A stretch of DNA of 64,000 bases, taken from positions 124,001 through 188,000 of the forward strand of contig CAVRGW010000006.1 in NCBI GenBank assembly GCA_963720885.1, in the 5' to 3' direction. The translations under genes were made by a program, and so were the position numbers. This document shows, in pieces, positions 30,717-40,960 of this stretch. The notes beneath the pieces were generated by a model. That model worked only from the letters and a program-made list of their open reading frames with translations, was not told where the DNA came from and ran no database searches. The number at the start of each line of letters is the position of its first letter. The stretch's first letter is position 1. The DNA is from DATLLN01 sp963720885 (GTDB lineage: Bacteria > Actinomycetota > Thermoleophilia > Gaiellales > JAICJC01).

Positions 30717-30722
<6 letters not shown>
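30690..30722. terminator. Perfect hairpin at the end of the opp operon
   Basis: A 14-bp perfect inverted repeat (arms GTGTAACAACGGGG and CCCCGTTGTTACAC, loop TCTGA) overlaps the last codons of the fifth opp gene. It is the likely terminator of that operon and separates it from the lipoprotein gene. The GGGGTCTGACCCC centre resembles a short palindrome that recurs in intergenic DNA of many bacteria. Confidence 0.75.
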
Positions 30723-32752
<2,030 letters not shown>

Positions 32753-32755
32753 GCG

Positions 32756-33727
32756 CTACGCCAGCCTGACTCGCGGGTCGAGCCAGGCGTACGCGACGTC
32801 CACCATGGCGTTGGCCAGCACGACGAAGAACGCGCCGTAGATCACGGTCGCCATGATCACCGGCAGGTCGAGCGCGCGCAGCGAGAGATAGGTCAGGTAG
32901 CCGACGCCCTGCAGCCCGAACACGACCTCGACCAGCAGCGTCGCGCCGCCGACCAGCACGCCGAAGTCGAGCCCGAACAGGCTGACCACGGTGATCAGCG
33001 AGGTGCGCAGCGTGTGGCGGATCAGCACCCGCCGGCCGGACAGGCCCTTCGCGTGGGCCGTGCGGATGTAGTCCTCGGTCTGCACCTCGAGCAGCGTCGC
33101 CCGCAGCACCCGCGCGTACAGCCCGATGTAGACCGCTGCCAGCACGCACCAGGGGATCAGCAGCGCCTTGAACCAGCCCACCGGGTCGGACGTCAGCGAG
33201 ACGTAGCCCAGCGGCGGCACCCACGAGAACAAAAAGGTGTCGTGGTAGCGGCTCTGCGTCACCAGGTTCGCCACCTCGCCCAGCCAGAAGACCGGGATCG
33301 AGATCCCGATCAGCGCGAGGATCATGAGTAACGGGTCGAAGATCGTGCCCTTCAGCATCGCCGAGGCGAGTCCCAGCACGAGCGACAGCCCCAGCCAGAT
33401 CACCGTCGCCCCGAACACCAGCGAGAGCGTGACGGGCATCGCCTCGAAGATCTGCGGTGACACCTTCTGCCCCTGGTTCGAGTAGGAGACCAGGTCGCGG
33501 CTGATGAAGAGCTTCTTCATCATCACCAGGTACCGAACCGGCAGGGGCTTGTCGAGGCTGAACTGGTGGCGGATCAGCGCGATCGTCTCGGGGTTCGGGT
33601 TCCGGCCTGCCAGCTGGCGGGCGGGGTCGACGCCCGGCGTCGCGAAGAAGATCAGGAACACCAGCACGCTGATCGCGAACATCACGGCGACCATGGCGAT
33701 CAGGCGGCGGACGACGAAACGCAGCAT
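32756..33727 (-). CDS. oppB: Oligopeptide/dipeptide ABC transporter permease (OppB type)
   Basis: Inner-membrane permease of the importer. The 323 residues start MLRFVVRRLIAMVAV, the usual first helix of OppB/DppB, and have about six membrane segments. The ATPase-contact (EAA) loop is seen as TAHAKGLSGRRVLIRHTLR. It abuts the OppC-type gene directly. Confidence 0.93.
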   Translation of the reverse strand: MLRFVVRRLIAMVAVMFAISVLVFLIFFATPGVDPARQLAGRNPNPETIALIRHQFSLDKPLPVRYLVMMKKLFISRDLVSYSNQGQKVSPQIFEAMPVTLSLVFGATVIWLGLSLVLGLASAMLKGTIFDPLLMILALIGISIPVFWLGEVANLVTQSRYHDTFLFSWVPPLGYVSLTSDPVGWFKALLIPWCVLAAVYIGLYARVLRATLLEVQTEDYIRTAHAKGLSGRRVLIRHTLRTSLITVVSLFGLDFGVLVGGATLLVEVVFGLQGVGYLTYLSLRALDLPVIMATVIYGAFFVVLANAMVDVAYAWLDPRVRLA

Positions 33728-34783
33728 CTACTCGCGGATACTCAGCTTCGCCCGCGGGTCGAGCGCGTCGCGGATGCCGTCACCCAGCACGTTCAGCGAG
33801 AGCACGGTGAGCAGGATCATGATGCCCGGGGCGATGGCGACCCACGGGCGCGTGTAGAGCAGCTGCTGGCCGTCCCCGATGATCGTGCCCCAGCTCGCAC
33901 CCGGCGCCTGGACGCCGACGCCGAGGAACGAGAGTGCCGCCTCGGTGAGGATGGTCGTCGCGATCATCAGCGGGAGCAGCACGATGACGACGGAGATGAT
34001 GTTGGGCAGCACCTCGCTGAAGACCAGCCGCCTGTTGGACGCGCCCTGCGCGATCGCCGCCTGGACGAACTCCTTCTCCCGCACGGACAGCACGTTGCCG
34101 CGCACCGGCCGGTAGACGTAGGGGATGTAGATCAGCGCGATGATCAGCGTCGGCAGCCACAGGCTCGACGCCTCGATGTGGACGGGGCCGGCTTGCAGGC
34201 CGTTGGGGGCGGTGAGCAGCACCGTTGCGACGCAGAGCGCGAACAGGATCACCGGGAACGCCCAGATCACGTCCATCGTGCGCGAGAGCACCGAGTCTGA
34301 CGCGCCGCCGTAGAACCCTGCGATCAGGGCGAGGATGGTCGCGAGGATCGAACAGATCACGGCCGACCCGATCCCGATCAGCAGCGAGTTGCGTCCGCCG
34401 TACAGGATCCGCGCTGCCACGTCGCGGCCGGAGCTGTCGGCGCCCAGGAAGTAGTGATGGGGATCCCACGTCGGGCCGATCGGCGTCTCGCCGAGACCGA
34501 GCTTGCCGCCGCCCTGCTGGATCAGCGCAACCTTCTTGCCGTTGACGATCGTCGTGCCGTTGAGGTTGTTCGTGAACGGGTCGACGTGCGCGATCCGGTG
34601 CGCGTACAGCGGCGCACAGAGGCTGACGACCACGATCAGCACGAACACGACGAGCGCGCCGATCGCCGGCTTGTTCCTGCGAAAGCGCCTCCACGCGAGC
34701 GCCCACGGACTCCGCCCGGCGATCTCCGACGGGGCAGCGTCCGGACCGCTCCCGACCTGCGGTTCCAACGCGACTTGCGCCAT
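33728..34783 (-). CDS. oppC: Oligopeptide/dipeptide ABC transporter permease (OppC type)
   Basis: Second permease, 351 residues. After a polar N-terminus comes PWALAWRRFRRNKPA, the family's cytoplasmic motif, then about six membrane segments and the EAA loop AAIAQGASNRRLVFSEVLPN. A large extracytoplasmic loop after the first helix contains HYFLGADSSGRDVAAR, a hallmark of OppC/DppC. Confidence 0.93.
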   Translation of the reverse strand: MAQVALEPQVGSGPDAAPSEIAGRSPWALAWRRFRRNKPAIGALVVFVLIVVVSLCAPLYAHRIAHVDPFTNNLNGTTIVNGKKVALIQQGGGKLGLGETPIGPTWDPHHYFLGADSSGRDVAARILYGGRNSLLIGIGSAVICSILATILALIAGFYGGASDSVLSRTMDVIWAFPVILFALCVATVLLTAPNGLQAGPVHIEASSLWLPTLIIALIYIPYVYRPVRGNVLSVREKEFVQAAIAQGASNRRLVFSEVLPNIISVVIVLLPLMIATTILTEAALSFLGVGVQAPGASWGTIIGDGQQLLYTRPWVAIAPGIMILLTVLSLNVLGDGIRDALDPRAKLSIRE

Positions 34784-34801
34784 GAGATTTCAGCCTACCA
34801 T

Positions 34802-34839
34802 CGGGGCGGGGGCTCGCTCGTGACGAGCGCCCCGCCCCG
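34802..34839 (-). terminator. GC-rich hairpin between the binding-protein and permease genes of the opp operon
   Basis: Arms CGGGGCGGGGGCTCG and CGAGCGCCCCGCCCCG pair with one bulged base around a 7-base loop. It fills the only sizeable gap in the operon (34784-34860), right after the binding-protein gene. Hairpins here often stabilise or partly terminate the message so that binding protein is made in excess over permeases. Confidence 0.7.
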
Positions 34840-34860
34840 TGGCGGTTACGGCCCTTCCGG

Positions 34861-36588
34861 CTACTGGTTGAGCCAGATCTGGTCGTAGAGCAGGTACCAC
34901 TGCGGGCTCCACTGGTAGCCCTGCACCCGCTTGGACAGGAAGTCGATCTGCTTCGGGTTGTAGAGGTCGACCCACGGAGCCTGGTCGGTCACATCGTGAT
35001 CGACCTGCGCCCAGATCTTGTTCGCACCCTCAGGATCGGTGACGCCCATGTTGGACGCCTTGGTCATATTCGCCTGGATGTCCTTGTCGCAGAAGCCGGC
35101 GATGTTCGGGCTGGCGTCGCTGTGCGGATGGAACGAGTCGCACCCGAGCAGCACGTTCAGGAAGTCCGACGCAGCCGGGTAGTCCTGGTACCAGGCCGAC
35201 CACGCGACCTGCACGTGGTTGTCCGAGTTCTGCACGTACGGGTACTGCGGGCCGGGGGCCAGCAGCTTGGCGCTGGCGTCGTAGCCGATCGACTTGAGGT
35301 CGCTGACCATCTGCAGCGCCAGCGCCTTGCCGACCTCGTCGGTGGTGCCGTTGACGACGACCTTGGCACCGCTCGTGCCGGACTGTTTGACCAGATCCTT
35401 GGCCTTCGTCAGGTCGACGCCGGTCCACTTGGTGTTGTCGCTGTCGGCTCCGGCCGTGTACGGGCAGTACGGCTCGTAGCCCGGGAAGTTCGGCGGCAGG
35501 ATCTGACAGGTCGGCACGGCCAGCGACGGGCCGCCCGCGATCTTCACGTACGCGGTGCGATCGGCGGCGAAGTTGATGGCCTGGCGAGCCTGCAGGTTGT
35601 CGAACGGCGGCTCATTGACGTTCAGTGCGAAGTACCAGTCGGCCGTCAGCGCGTTGACGTGCGTCTGGTCGGCGTACTGGGTGTCGATCTCGTTCAGCCG
35701 GTCGGCCGGGATCGAGTCGCCGGAGAACACGGCGTCCGCGCTCCCGTTCTCGACCGCGGTCACGGCGTCGGTCACGGGCAGGCCGAACTTCTCGACGATC
35801 GAGTCCGGATTGCCGTCGGGCTGCGCGTCCGCCGACCACTCCTTGAAGTTCGGGTTGCGGACGAGCACCGCGGACTTGTTCGGGTTGTACGACTGCCACA
35901 TGTACGGGCCGGTGCCGGGCGGCACGTCGTTGCCCGTCAGCTTCAGCGAGGTGTTTCCGGGCACGGCGAACGCGAACGGCAGTGCCAGCTTGTCGAGGAA
36001 CTCGGGGTCTGGCGCGGTCAGGTGGATGGTCACGGTGTTCGCGCTGTCGTCCGCCACGACGCCCTTCGTCATGTCGCACGTCTTCGAGTTCTTCAGGCAC
36101 TCCTGCCCGCCGACGATGCCCGCGTAGAACCCGTTGGCCGGGCCGGGGACGGTGAACTGGCGGGTGAAGACGGTGACGAAGTCGCTCGCCTTGAGCGGCG
36201 TCCCGTTCGAATACTTGATGCCGTCGCGGAGCTGGAACGCGTAGGTCTTGCCGCCGTCCGTGGGCTCCGGGATCTCGGTGGCCAGGTCGGGCACGAGCTC
36301 CGTGCCCGCGGTGCCGCCGGCGCGCTTGAAGCCGACCAGCCCGTCATGGGAGTCGATCAGCAGCGCCCACTGCTGCAGGGTGTAGTTCTGCGCGGGGTCG
36401 GCGACGCCGAAGTTTGAGTTGGCCAGGATGGTGAACGTCCCGCCCTTCTGCGGCGACCCTGAGGCGGTGCTGGACGAGCCGCCGCTGCCTCCGGAACCCG
36501 ATGACGACGAGGACCCGCCGCCGCAGCCGGCGGCAACCGCCACCGCGCACAGCGCAAGTCCGAGCAACACACGACGACGAGAGACCAT
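34861..36588 (-). CDS. oppA: Peptide-binding lipoprotein of an oligopeptide ABC transporter (SBP family 5)
   Basis: Extracytoplasmic binding protein that delivers peptides (or a similar solute) to the permease. The ATG at 36586-36588 has an AGGGGTGAG ribosome-binding site and gives 575 residues with a lipoprotein signal (LALCAVAVAAG, then Cys), followed by a Gly/Ser linker. The mature part has the family-5 pattern YAFQLRDGIKYSNGTPLKA and DNLQARQAINFAADR. First gene of the five-gene operon. Confidence 0.92.
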   Translation of the reverse strand: MVSRRRVLLGLALCAVAVAAGCGGGSSSSSGSGGSGGSSSTASGSPQKGGTFTILANSNFGVADPAQNYTLQQWALLIDSHDGLVGFKRAGGTAGTELVPDLATEIPEPTDGGKTYAFQLRDGIKYSNGTPLKASDFVTVFTRQFTVPGPANGFYAGIVGGQECLKNSKTCDMTKGVVADDSANTVTIHLTAPDPEFLDKLALPFAFAVPGNTSLKLTGNDVPPGTGPYMWQSYNPNKSAVLVRNPNFKEWSADAQPDGNPDSIVEKFGLPVTDAVTAVENGSADAVFSGDSIPADRLNEIDTQYADQTHVNALTADWYFALNVNEPPFDNLQARQAINFAADRTAYVKIAGGPSLAVPTCQILPPNFPGYEPYCPYTAGADSDNTKWTGVDLTKAKDLVKQSGTSGAKVVVNGTTDEVGKALALQMVSDLKSIGYDASAKLLAPGPQYPYVQNSDNHVQVAWSAWYQDYPAASDFLNVLLGCDSFHPHSDASPNIAGFCDKDIQANMTKASNMGVTDPEGANKIWAQVDHDVTDQAPWVDLYNPKQIDFLSKRVQGYQWSPQWYLLYDQIWLNQ

Positions 36589-36669
36589 CAGCTCACCCCT
36601 TTGTCCTGACCGCACAACGCGAACGACATCTTTGACGCCGCAGACGTGGCGATGTTAGTAATCCAAAGC

Positions 36670-37335
36670 TCAGTCGTCGCCGTCGAAAACGCGACGCACC
36701 GCGCGCAGTCGCTTGCCGAGCTCGGCGGGCTGCTCCTCTTCGACCACCTTGCCGTGCGACTCCGCCGCATGCACGATCCGGTTGTCGCCCAGGTAGATGG
36801 CGATGTGGTCGCCGTAGCAGAACAGGTCGCCGGGCCGGGCGTCCGCGAGTTCGATCGCCTCGCCCGCCTGCTCCTGCTGGTCGGCGTTGCGCGGCAGCAG
36901 CGTGCCGAAGCGCCGGTGCACGGCCTGCACGAGTCCCGAACAGTCGAGCCCCTCCACCGTCACGCCGCCCCACTCGTACGGGGCGCCGAGAAACATCAGC
37001 GCGGCTTCGGCGATCGCATCGCCGGTCGCCTTGCGGCGGGCAGCCGCCAGCGGCTCGGTGCGCAGGCCCGGCGCCGGCAGCCAGGTGCCCATGTAACGGT
37101 CGGCCGCCTGGGGCACGACAACGACGTGTGCGCGCTCCTTCTGCGGCGGCTCACCGAGCGCGTCGGCCTCGACGAACCCCTCGTACCCGTCGGAGAGCAC
37201 GACCTTCGCCCAGCCGTTCTTGCGCTCGACCACGTCGACCGGATCGCCGAAGAGTGCCTGCGTGTGCTGCTCGCCCTTGTCCGACGGCTTCGCCCGCAGC
37301 GGGGCAAAGGGGCGGATGCACGATGCTTTTTCCAC
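36670..37335 (-). CDS. SH3-domain NlpC/P60 cysteine peptidase
   Basis: A predicted peptidoglycan gamma-D-glutamyl-diamino-acid endopeptidase. The 221 residues contain a bacterial SH3 domain (about 10-60) and an NlpC/P60 domain with catalytic Cys in LDCSGLVQ, His in GDHIAIYLG, and the third residue region RIVHA. No signal peptide is visible, so it may act inside the cell, be exported another way, or process peptides. It lies between rplL and the opp operon; an import-and-recycling link to the peptide transporter is an inference. Confidence 0.88.
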   Translation of the reverse strand: MEKASCIRPFAPLRAKPSDKGEQHTQALFGDPVDVVERKNGWAKVVLSDGYEGFVEADALGEPPQKERAHVVVVPQAADRYMGTWLPAPGLRTEPLAAARRKATGDAIAEAALMFLGAPYEWGGVTVEGLDCSGLVQAVHRRFGTLLPRNADQQEQAGEAIELADARPGDLFCYGDHIAIYLGDNRIVHAAESHGKVVEEEQPAELGKRLRAVRRVFDGDD

Positions 37336-37363
37336 AAGGATGCAATTCTACCGCGCCGCGAGA

Positions 37364-37390
37364 GCGGGAACCGGGACAAGCGGTTCCCGC
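37364..37390 (-). terminator. Terminator after rplL
   Basis: A perfect 10-bp inverted repeat (GCGGGAACCG, CGGTTCCCGC) with a 7-base loop lies 23 bases after the rplL stop on the minus strand. It probably ends the rplKAJL message, which matters because here rpoB does not follow directly. Confidence 0.7.
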
Positions 37391-37412
37391 CCCGCGGCGG
37401 CCGCGGCAGTGG

Positions 37413-37794
37413 CTACTTGAGCTCCACGCCTGCGCCGGCCTCTTCGAGCTTGGCCTTCATCTGGTCGGCCTCCTCCTTGGCCACGCCCTCCTTGACAGGG
37501 GCGGGGGCCTCGTCGGCGACGGCCTTGGCCTCCTTCAGGCCCAGGCCGGTCAGCTCGCGGATGACCTTGATGACCTGGATCTTCTTGTCGCCGGTCGAGG
37601 TCAGAACGACGTCGAACGACGGTCTGCTCCTCCTCGTCGGCGGCGTCACCGCCGCCGCCGCCGGCGGCGGCGACCATCACTGGAGCGGCCGCCGCGGCGG
37701 TCACGCCCCACTGCTCCTCGAGCGTGTTCTTCAGCTCGACCAGCTCCAGCACCGAGAGCTTGTTCAGCTCCTCGACGATGTTCTCAACTGCCAT
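37413..37794 (-). CDS. rplL: 50S ribosomal protein L7/L12 (interrupted by a +1 frameshift at 37617-37623)
   Basis: L7/L12 forms the flexible stalk that recruits translation GTPases. The first frame gives the dimerisation domain (MAVENIVEELNKLSVLELVEL) and the Ala/Gly hinge up to ADEEEQT. The second frame gives the globular C-terminal domain from FDVVLTSTGDKK through RELTGLGLKEAKAVADEAP to GAGVELK. Joined they make a normal ~125-residue protein. One extra base in the ACCGTCG stretch accounts for the break. The gene is essential and single-copy in nearly all bacteria, so an assembly error is most likely. Confidence 0.93.
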
Positions 37795-37821
37795 GGTGTT
37801 CGTACCTCCGGATGGGATCGT

Positions 37822-38355
37822 CTAGGCGGCGTTCTCCGCCGCCTGCTTCTGTGCGATGTAGGCGTCCAGCACCGCGACGATGTCGCGGAGCGGCGCCGCA
37901 AGGACGCCGACCGTGTTCTGCGCCGGGCCGGCGATGGCGCCGACGACCTGCGACAGCAGCACCTCGCGGGGTGGCAGCTCGCCGAGCTGCCGCACCTCGT
38001 CTGCCGTCAGCGTGTGGCCGTTCATGACCCCGCCCTTGACGGCCAGGATCCTGGTCGACCGTGCAGCCTCCGTCAGCTTCTTGGCGACGGGGGCCGGGTC
38101 GTCCGCGATGAAAGCGATCGCCGTCGGGCCCTCGAGGAACTCGATCAGGCTCGGCCGATCGGCCTGCTCGGCCGCCAGCTTCGCCAGCGTGTTCTTCGCG
38201 ACCCGGAACGACGCGCCCGCCTCGCGCAGCGAGCGGCGCAGCTCCGCGGTCTCGGTCACGGTGAGCCCACGGTAGTCGGTCACGATCAGCGCGTTCGCGT
38301 CCCTGATCTGCTCGACCAGCCGCTCGACCACGGCGCGCTTCTCTTCGCTGTTCAC
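37822..38355 (-). CDS. rplJ: 50S ribosomal protein L10
   Basis: L10 anchors the L7/L12 stalk and represses its own operon through the leader RNA. The protein has 177 residues from the GTG at 38353-38355 (NSEEKRAVVERLVEQI), which has a GGAGGTGG ribosome-binding site. Conserved blocks: IVTDYRGLTVTE and FRVAKNTLAKLA, and a helical C-terminus for L7/L12 binding. The frame is open upstream, but that stretch is the leader. Confidence 0.95.
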   Translation of the reverse strand: MNSEEKRAVVERLVEQIRDANALIVTDYRGLTVTETAELRRSLREAGASFRVAKNTLAKLAAEQADRPSLIEFLEGPTAIAFIADDPAPVAKKLTEAARSTRILAVKGGVMNGHTLTADEVRQLGELPPREVLLSQVVGAIAGPAQNTVGVLAAPLRDIVAVLDAYIAQKQAAENAA

Positions 38356-38527
38356 TCTTCCACCTCCTCTCGTCGCCTGGGTGCGTCCGCCGATGAGGGC
38401 GGACGCAAGGAGCGACGAGAGGACGTCGTGCCCTGCTCCCGCGGCCTCGGTCGGGTGGTGGTTTGAGCCTTGACGGCCCCGACGGTCTACGGCGCGGACG
38501 CGCGGTTGTCGAAATCGAACCCGGAGT
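38356..38527 (-). promoter_or_regulatory. L10 leader (autoregulatory 5' region of rplJL)
   Basis: The 172 bases between rplA and rplJ hold a two-part hairpin just before the rplJ ribosome-binding site: outer stem CCTCTCGTCGC/GCGACGAGAGG (38366-38376 with 38412-38422) and inner stem GCGTCCGCC/GGCGGACGC (38383-38406). A CCGTAGACCG block further upstream resembles the conserved part of L10 leaders. L10-L7/L12 complex is known to bind such leaders and shut down rplJL translation. The outer stem ends against the Shine-Dalgarno sequence, which fits that mechanism. Confidence 0.75.
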
Positions 38528-39244
38528 CTACGCGGTCGGCGCAGCCTCCTCGAGCAGGTCCCTGGTCTTGGTCGTGTCGAGCCGCAGTCCCGGGCCCATC
38601 GTCGACGCCAGCGTGATCGAGCGCAGGTAACGGCCCTTGGCGGCCGCGGGCTTGACCCGCAGGATCTCCTCCAGCACGGCCTGGTAGTTCTCGACCAGCG
38701 CCGTCTCGTCGAACGACTTCTTGCCGAGCGACGCATGGATGATCCCCGTGCGGTCGGTGCGGTACTCGATCTTGCCCGACTTGACGTCGGACACGGCCTT
38801 CGCGATGTCGAACGTGATGGTGCCGGCCTTCGGGCTCGGCATCTTGCCCTGCGGGCCGAGGATCCGGCCTAGCCGGCCGACGGTGCCCATCATGTCCGGC
38901 GTCGCGATGGCGACGTCGAAGTCCGTCCAGCCCTCGGTGATCCGGCCCGCCAGGTCGTCGCCGCCGACGACATCGGCGCCGGCGTCCTCGGCCTCCTTGG
39001 CCTTCTCGCCCTGGGCGAACACCGCGACGGTGACCGTCTTGCCCAGGCCGTGGGGCAGAAACAGCGTGCCGCGCAGCTGCTGGTCGGCGTGGCGCACGTT
39101 GACGCCGAGGCGCATGTGCACCTCGACCGTCTCGTCGAACTTGGACGTTTCCAGCGACTTCAGCAGGCGCACCGCCTCGAGCGGCGCGTACTGCTTCTCG
39201 CGATCGACCTGCTGGAGGGCCGCGCTGTAGCGCTTGCCCGGCAT
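38528..39244 (-). CDS. rplA: 50S ribosomal protein L1
   Basis: L1 forms the mobile stalk at the tRNA exit and can repress the rplKA message. The protein has 238 residues from the ATG at 39242-39244, which overlaps the rplK stop (ATGA). Conserved blocks: KFDETVEVHMRLGV, RGTLFLPHGLGK, LGRILGPQGKMPSPKAGT. The long open frame upstream belongs to rplK in another frame. Confidence 0.97.
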   Translation of the reverse strand: MPGKRYSAALQQVDREKQYAPLEAVRLLKSLETSKFDETVEVHMRLGVNVRHADQQLRGTLFLPHGLGKTVTVAVFAQGEKAKEAEDAGADVVGGDDLAGRITEGWTDFDVAIATPDMMGTVGRLGRILGPQGKMPSPKAGTITFDIAKAVSDVKSGKIEYRTDRTGIIHASLGKKSFDETALVENYQAVLEEILRVKPAAAKGRYLRSITLASTMGPGLRLDTTKTRDLLEEAAPTA

Positions 39245-39672
39245 CAGGCCCTCACCTCCACGCCCATCGAGCGGGCGGTGCCGGCCACGATCTTCATCGC
39301 GGCCTCGACGTCGTTCGCGTTCAGGTCGGGCATCTTGCGCTCGGCGATCGACCGCAGCTGGTCCCGGGACAGCGTCCCCACCTTGGCGCGGTTCGGCTCG
39401 CCCGAGCCGGACTGCAGGTTCAGCGCCTCCTTGATCAGGACGGCTGCCGGCGGGGTCTTGGTGATGAAGGTGAACGAGCGATCCTCGAACACCGAGATCT
39501 CGACCGGCGTGATCTGCCCCGCGTTGGGACCCTGCGTCGCGGCGTTGAACGCCTTGCAGAAGTCCATGATGTTGACGCCGTGCTGGCCCAGCGCGGGGCC
39601 GACCGGCGGCGCCGGGTTCGCCTGCCCGGCGGGGATCTGCAGCTTGATGACTTTGATGACCTTCTTGGCCAC
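39244..39672 (-). CDS. rplK: 50S ribosomal protein L11
   Basis: L11 forms the GTPase-associated centre with 23S rRNA and is the sensor for RelA activation. The 142 residues start MAKKVIKVIKLQIPAGQAN and contain PPVGPALGQHGVNIM and the C-terminal RSMGVEV ending. Thiostrepton-contact prolines are present. First gene after the nusG hairpin. Confidence 0.98.
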   Translation of the reverse strand: MAKKVIKVIKLQIPAGQANPAPPVGPALGQHGVNIMDFCKAFNAATQGPNAGQITPVEISVFEDRSFTFITKTPPAAVLIKEALNLQSGSGEPNRAKVGTLSRDQLRSIAERKMPDLNANDVEAAMKIVAGTARSMGVEVRA

Positions 39673-39750
39673 CGGCTACCTCCTGTGGTGCAAACGCTCC
39701 TGGTGGAGCTCCCACGTCGCTACTCGTAGTACTTCAAAGAGATGTCACGT

Positions 39751-39777
39751 TGAACCTGCCACTGTCGGGCAGGTTCA
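39751..39777 (-). terminator. Hairpin between nusG and rplK
   Basis: A perfect 10-bp inverted repeat (TGAACCTGCC, GGCAGGTTCA) with a 7-base loop starts 3 bases after the nusG stop on the minus strand. It may be a terminator or attenuator dividing secE-nusG from rplKAJL. No U-tract follows, so the strength is uncertain. Confidence 0.6.
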
Positions 39778-39780
39778 CAG

Positions 39781-40314
39781 TCAGATTTTCTTTACCTTGT
39801 CGAACTCGAGCTCGACCGGCACCTGCCGCTCGAAGATCGACACGAGCACCTTGAGCTTGCTCTGGTCGTGGTTGATCTCCGCGATCTCGCCGTCGAAGTC
39901 CGACAGCGGGCCGGAGATCACCTTGACGCTCTCGCCCAGCTGGAACTCTGCCTTCTGCTTGGGCACGGCGGTCGTCGTCGCCTGCGAGTGCAACATGCGA
40001 TCGACCTCGCCCTGGCTGAGCGGAACGGGCTGGCCGGACGCGCCGACGAAGCCGGTGACCCCGGGCGTGTTCTTGACCAGGCCCCAGGCCTCCTTGTCGA
40101 CGTCCAGGTCCATGTTGACCAGGACGTAGCCGGGCCACAGCCGTCGCTCGGCCTGCACCTTCTGGCCGTCCTTGGTCTCGACCACGGACTCGGTCGGGAC
40201 GACCACGCGGCGCACGGTCATCTCCTTGCTCATCGACTTGATCCGGTGCTCGAGATTGGCCTTCACCTTGTTCTCATGGCCGGAGTAGGTGTTGATCACG
40301 TACCAGCGAAACAT
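39781..40314 (-). CDS. nusG: Transcription termination/antitermination factor NusG
   Basis: NusG binds RNA polymerase and couples it to Rho or the ribosome. The 177 residues start MFRWYVINTYSGHENKVK, have the polymerase-binding NGN domain (ERRLWPGYVLVNMDLD) and a C-terminal KOW domain (GESVKVISGPLSDFDGEI). There is no long extra N-terminus of the kind seen in Streptomyces NusG. Confidence 0.97.
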   Translation of the reverse strand: MFRWYVINTYSGHENKVKANLEHRIKSMSKEMTVRRVVVPTESVVETKDGQKVQAERRLWPGYVLVNMDLDVDKEAWGLVKNTPGVTGFVGASGQPVPLSQGEVDRMLHSQATTTAVPKQKAEFQLGESVKVISGPLSDFDGEIAEINHDQSKLKVLVSIFERQVPVELEFDKVKKI

Positions 40315-40327
40315 TGCGTCCTTCGGG

Positions 40328-40633
40328 TCAGTTCTGGAGTTCGACGAGCTTCTGCACCAGGCGGGCGAAGGCCTGGTCGAGCCCGTACAGGTAGAGGCCG
40401 ACGAGCACGCAGGCCGCGATCACGACCGAGGTCGACTGCCACGTCTGGTGCCGGTCGGGAAAGTCCGTCTTGGCCAGCTCGCCCCGCACCTCACCGGTGA
40501 ACCCGGTGACGCGGCGGAAGAGGTTCGGCCGCTCGACCGGCTCGCCGCCGGACTGGCTCTTGGGCTTGCCCGCCACCGGCGCGGTCACGCTGCGCCGGCC
40601 CTGCTGGGGCTGCTGTCGGTTCCTCCGCGCCAA
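40328..40633 (-). CDS. secE: Protein translocase subunit SecE
   Basis: SecE is the small essential subunit of the SecYEG channel. The frame contains FTGEVRGELAKTDFPD, the amphipathic SecE motif (usually WPT/WPS; here FPD), followed by one membrane helix (TSVVIAACVLVGLYLYGLD). The start is not certain: no ATG lies close, and the TTG at 40631-40633 gives 101 residues and clears the rpmG stop by 8 bases, so I chose it. Genomic order rpmG-secE-nusG supports the call. Confidence 0.88.
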   Translation of the reverse strand: MARRNRQQPQQGRRSVTAPVAGKPKSQSGGEPVERPNLFRRVTGFTGEVRGELAKTDFPDRHQTWQSTSVVIAACVLVGLYLYGLDQAFARLVQKLVELQN

Positions 40634-40641
40634 GGTGCTGC

Positions 40642-40773
40642 CTAGCGGGTTTCCCGGTGCAGCGTGTGCTTGCCGCACCATTTGCAGTATTTGCTGAACT
40701 CCAGCCTGTCGGGCGAGTTCCGCTTGGACTTGTTCGTCTGGTAGTTGCGCCGCTTGCACTCGGTGCAAGCCAT
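40642..40773 (-). CDS. rpmG: 50S ribosomal protein L33, zinc form
   Basis: A 43-residue gene, short enough to be missed by ORF callers. The protein starts MACTECKRRNYQTNKSKR and ends KYCKWCGKHTLHRETR, a clear L33. Cys3, 6, 30 and 33 form the zinc site, so this is the C+ form. It has a GGTGACG ribosome-binding site and heads the secE-nusG group. Confidence 0.95.
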   Translation of the reverse strand: MACTECKRRNYQTNKSKRNSPDRLEFSKYCKWCGKHTLHRETR

Positions 40774-40856
40774 CGTCACCAGTACTCGTACTCCTGTGGC
40801 CACGCGTAAACCTCTCGTCGGTTGAGCCGACCAACGGTAGCACAGGAGGTGCCTCC

Positions 40857-40893
40857 GGGAACCCGTCCGCGACCGCTCCGCGGGCGGGTTCCC
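40857..40893 (-). terminator. Terminator between the LppX-like lipoprotein gene and rpmG
   Basis: Arms GGGAACCCGTCCGCG and CGCGGGCGGGTTCCC pair over 15 bases with one G-U-type mismatch and a 7-base loop. It lies 68 bases after the lipoprotein stop and before rpmG, so it isolates the ribosomal cluster from the accessory region. Confidence 0.75.
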
Positions 40894-40960
40894 GCGCGTT
40901 TGCTCAGCCGGCGACGCGACCGTTCACGGAAGCCGTTCGCGGCCGGATCGGGAGGGTCCG

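Noticed and set aside
40774..40856. A tRNA gene next to rpmG, where tRNA-Trp often lies
   Set aside because: No cloverleaf can be folded on either strand in this stretch.
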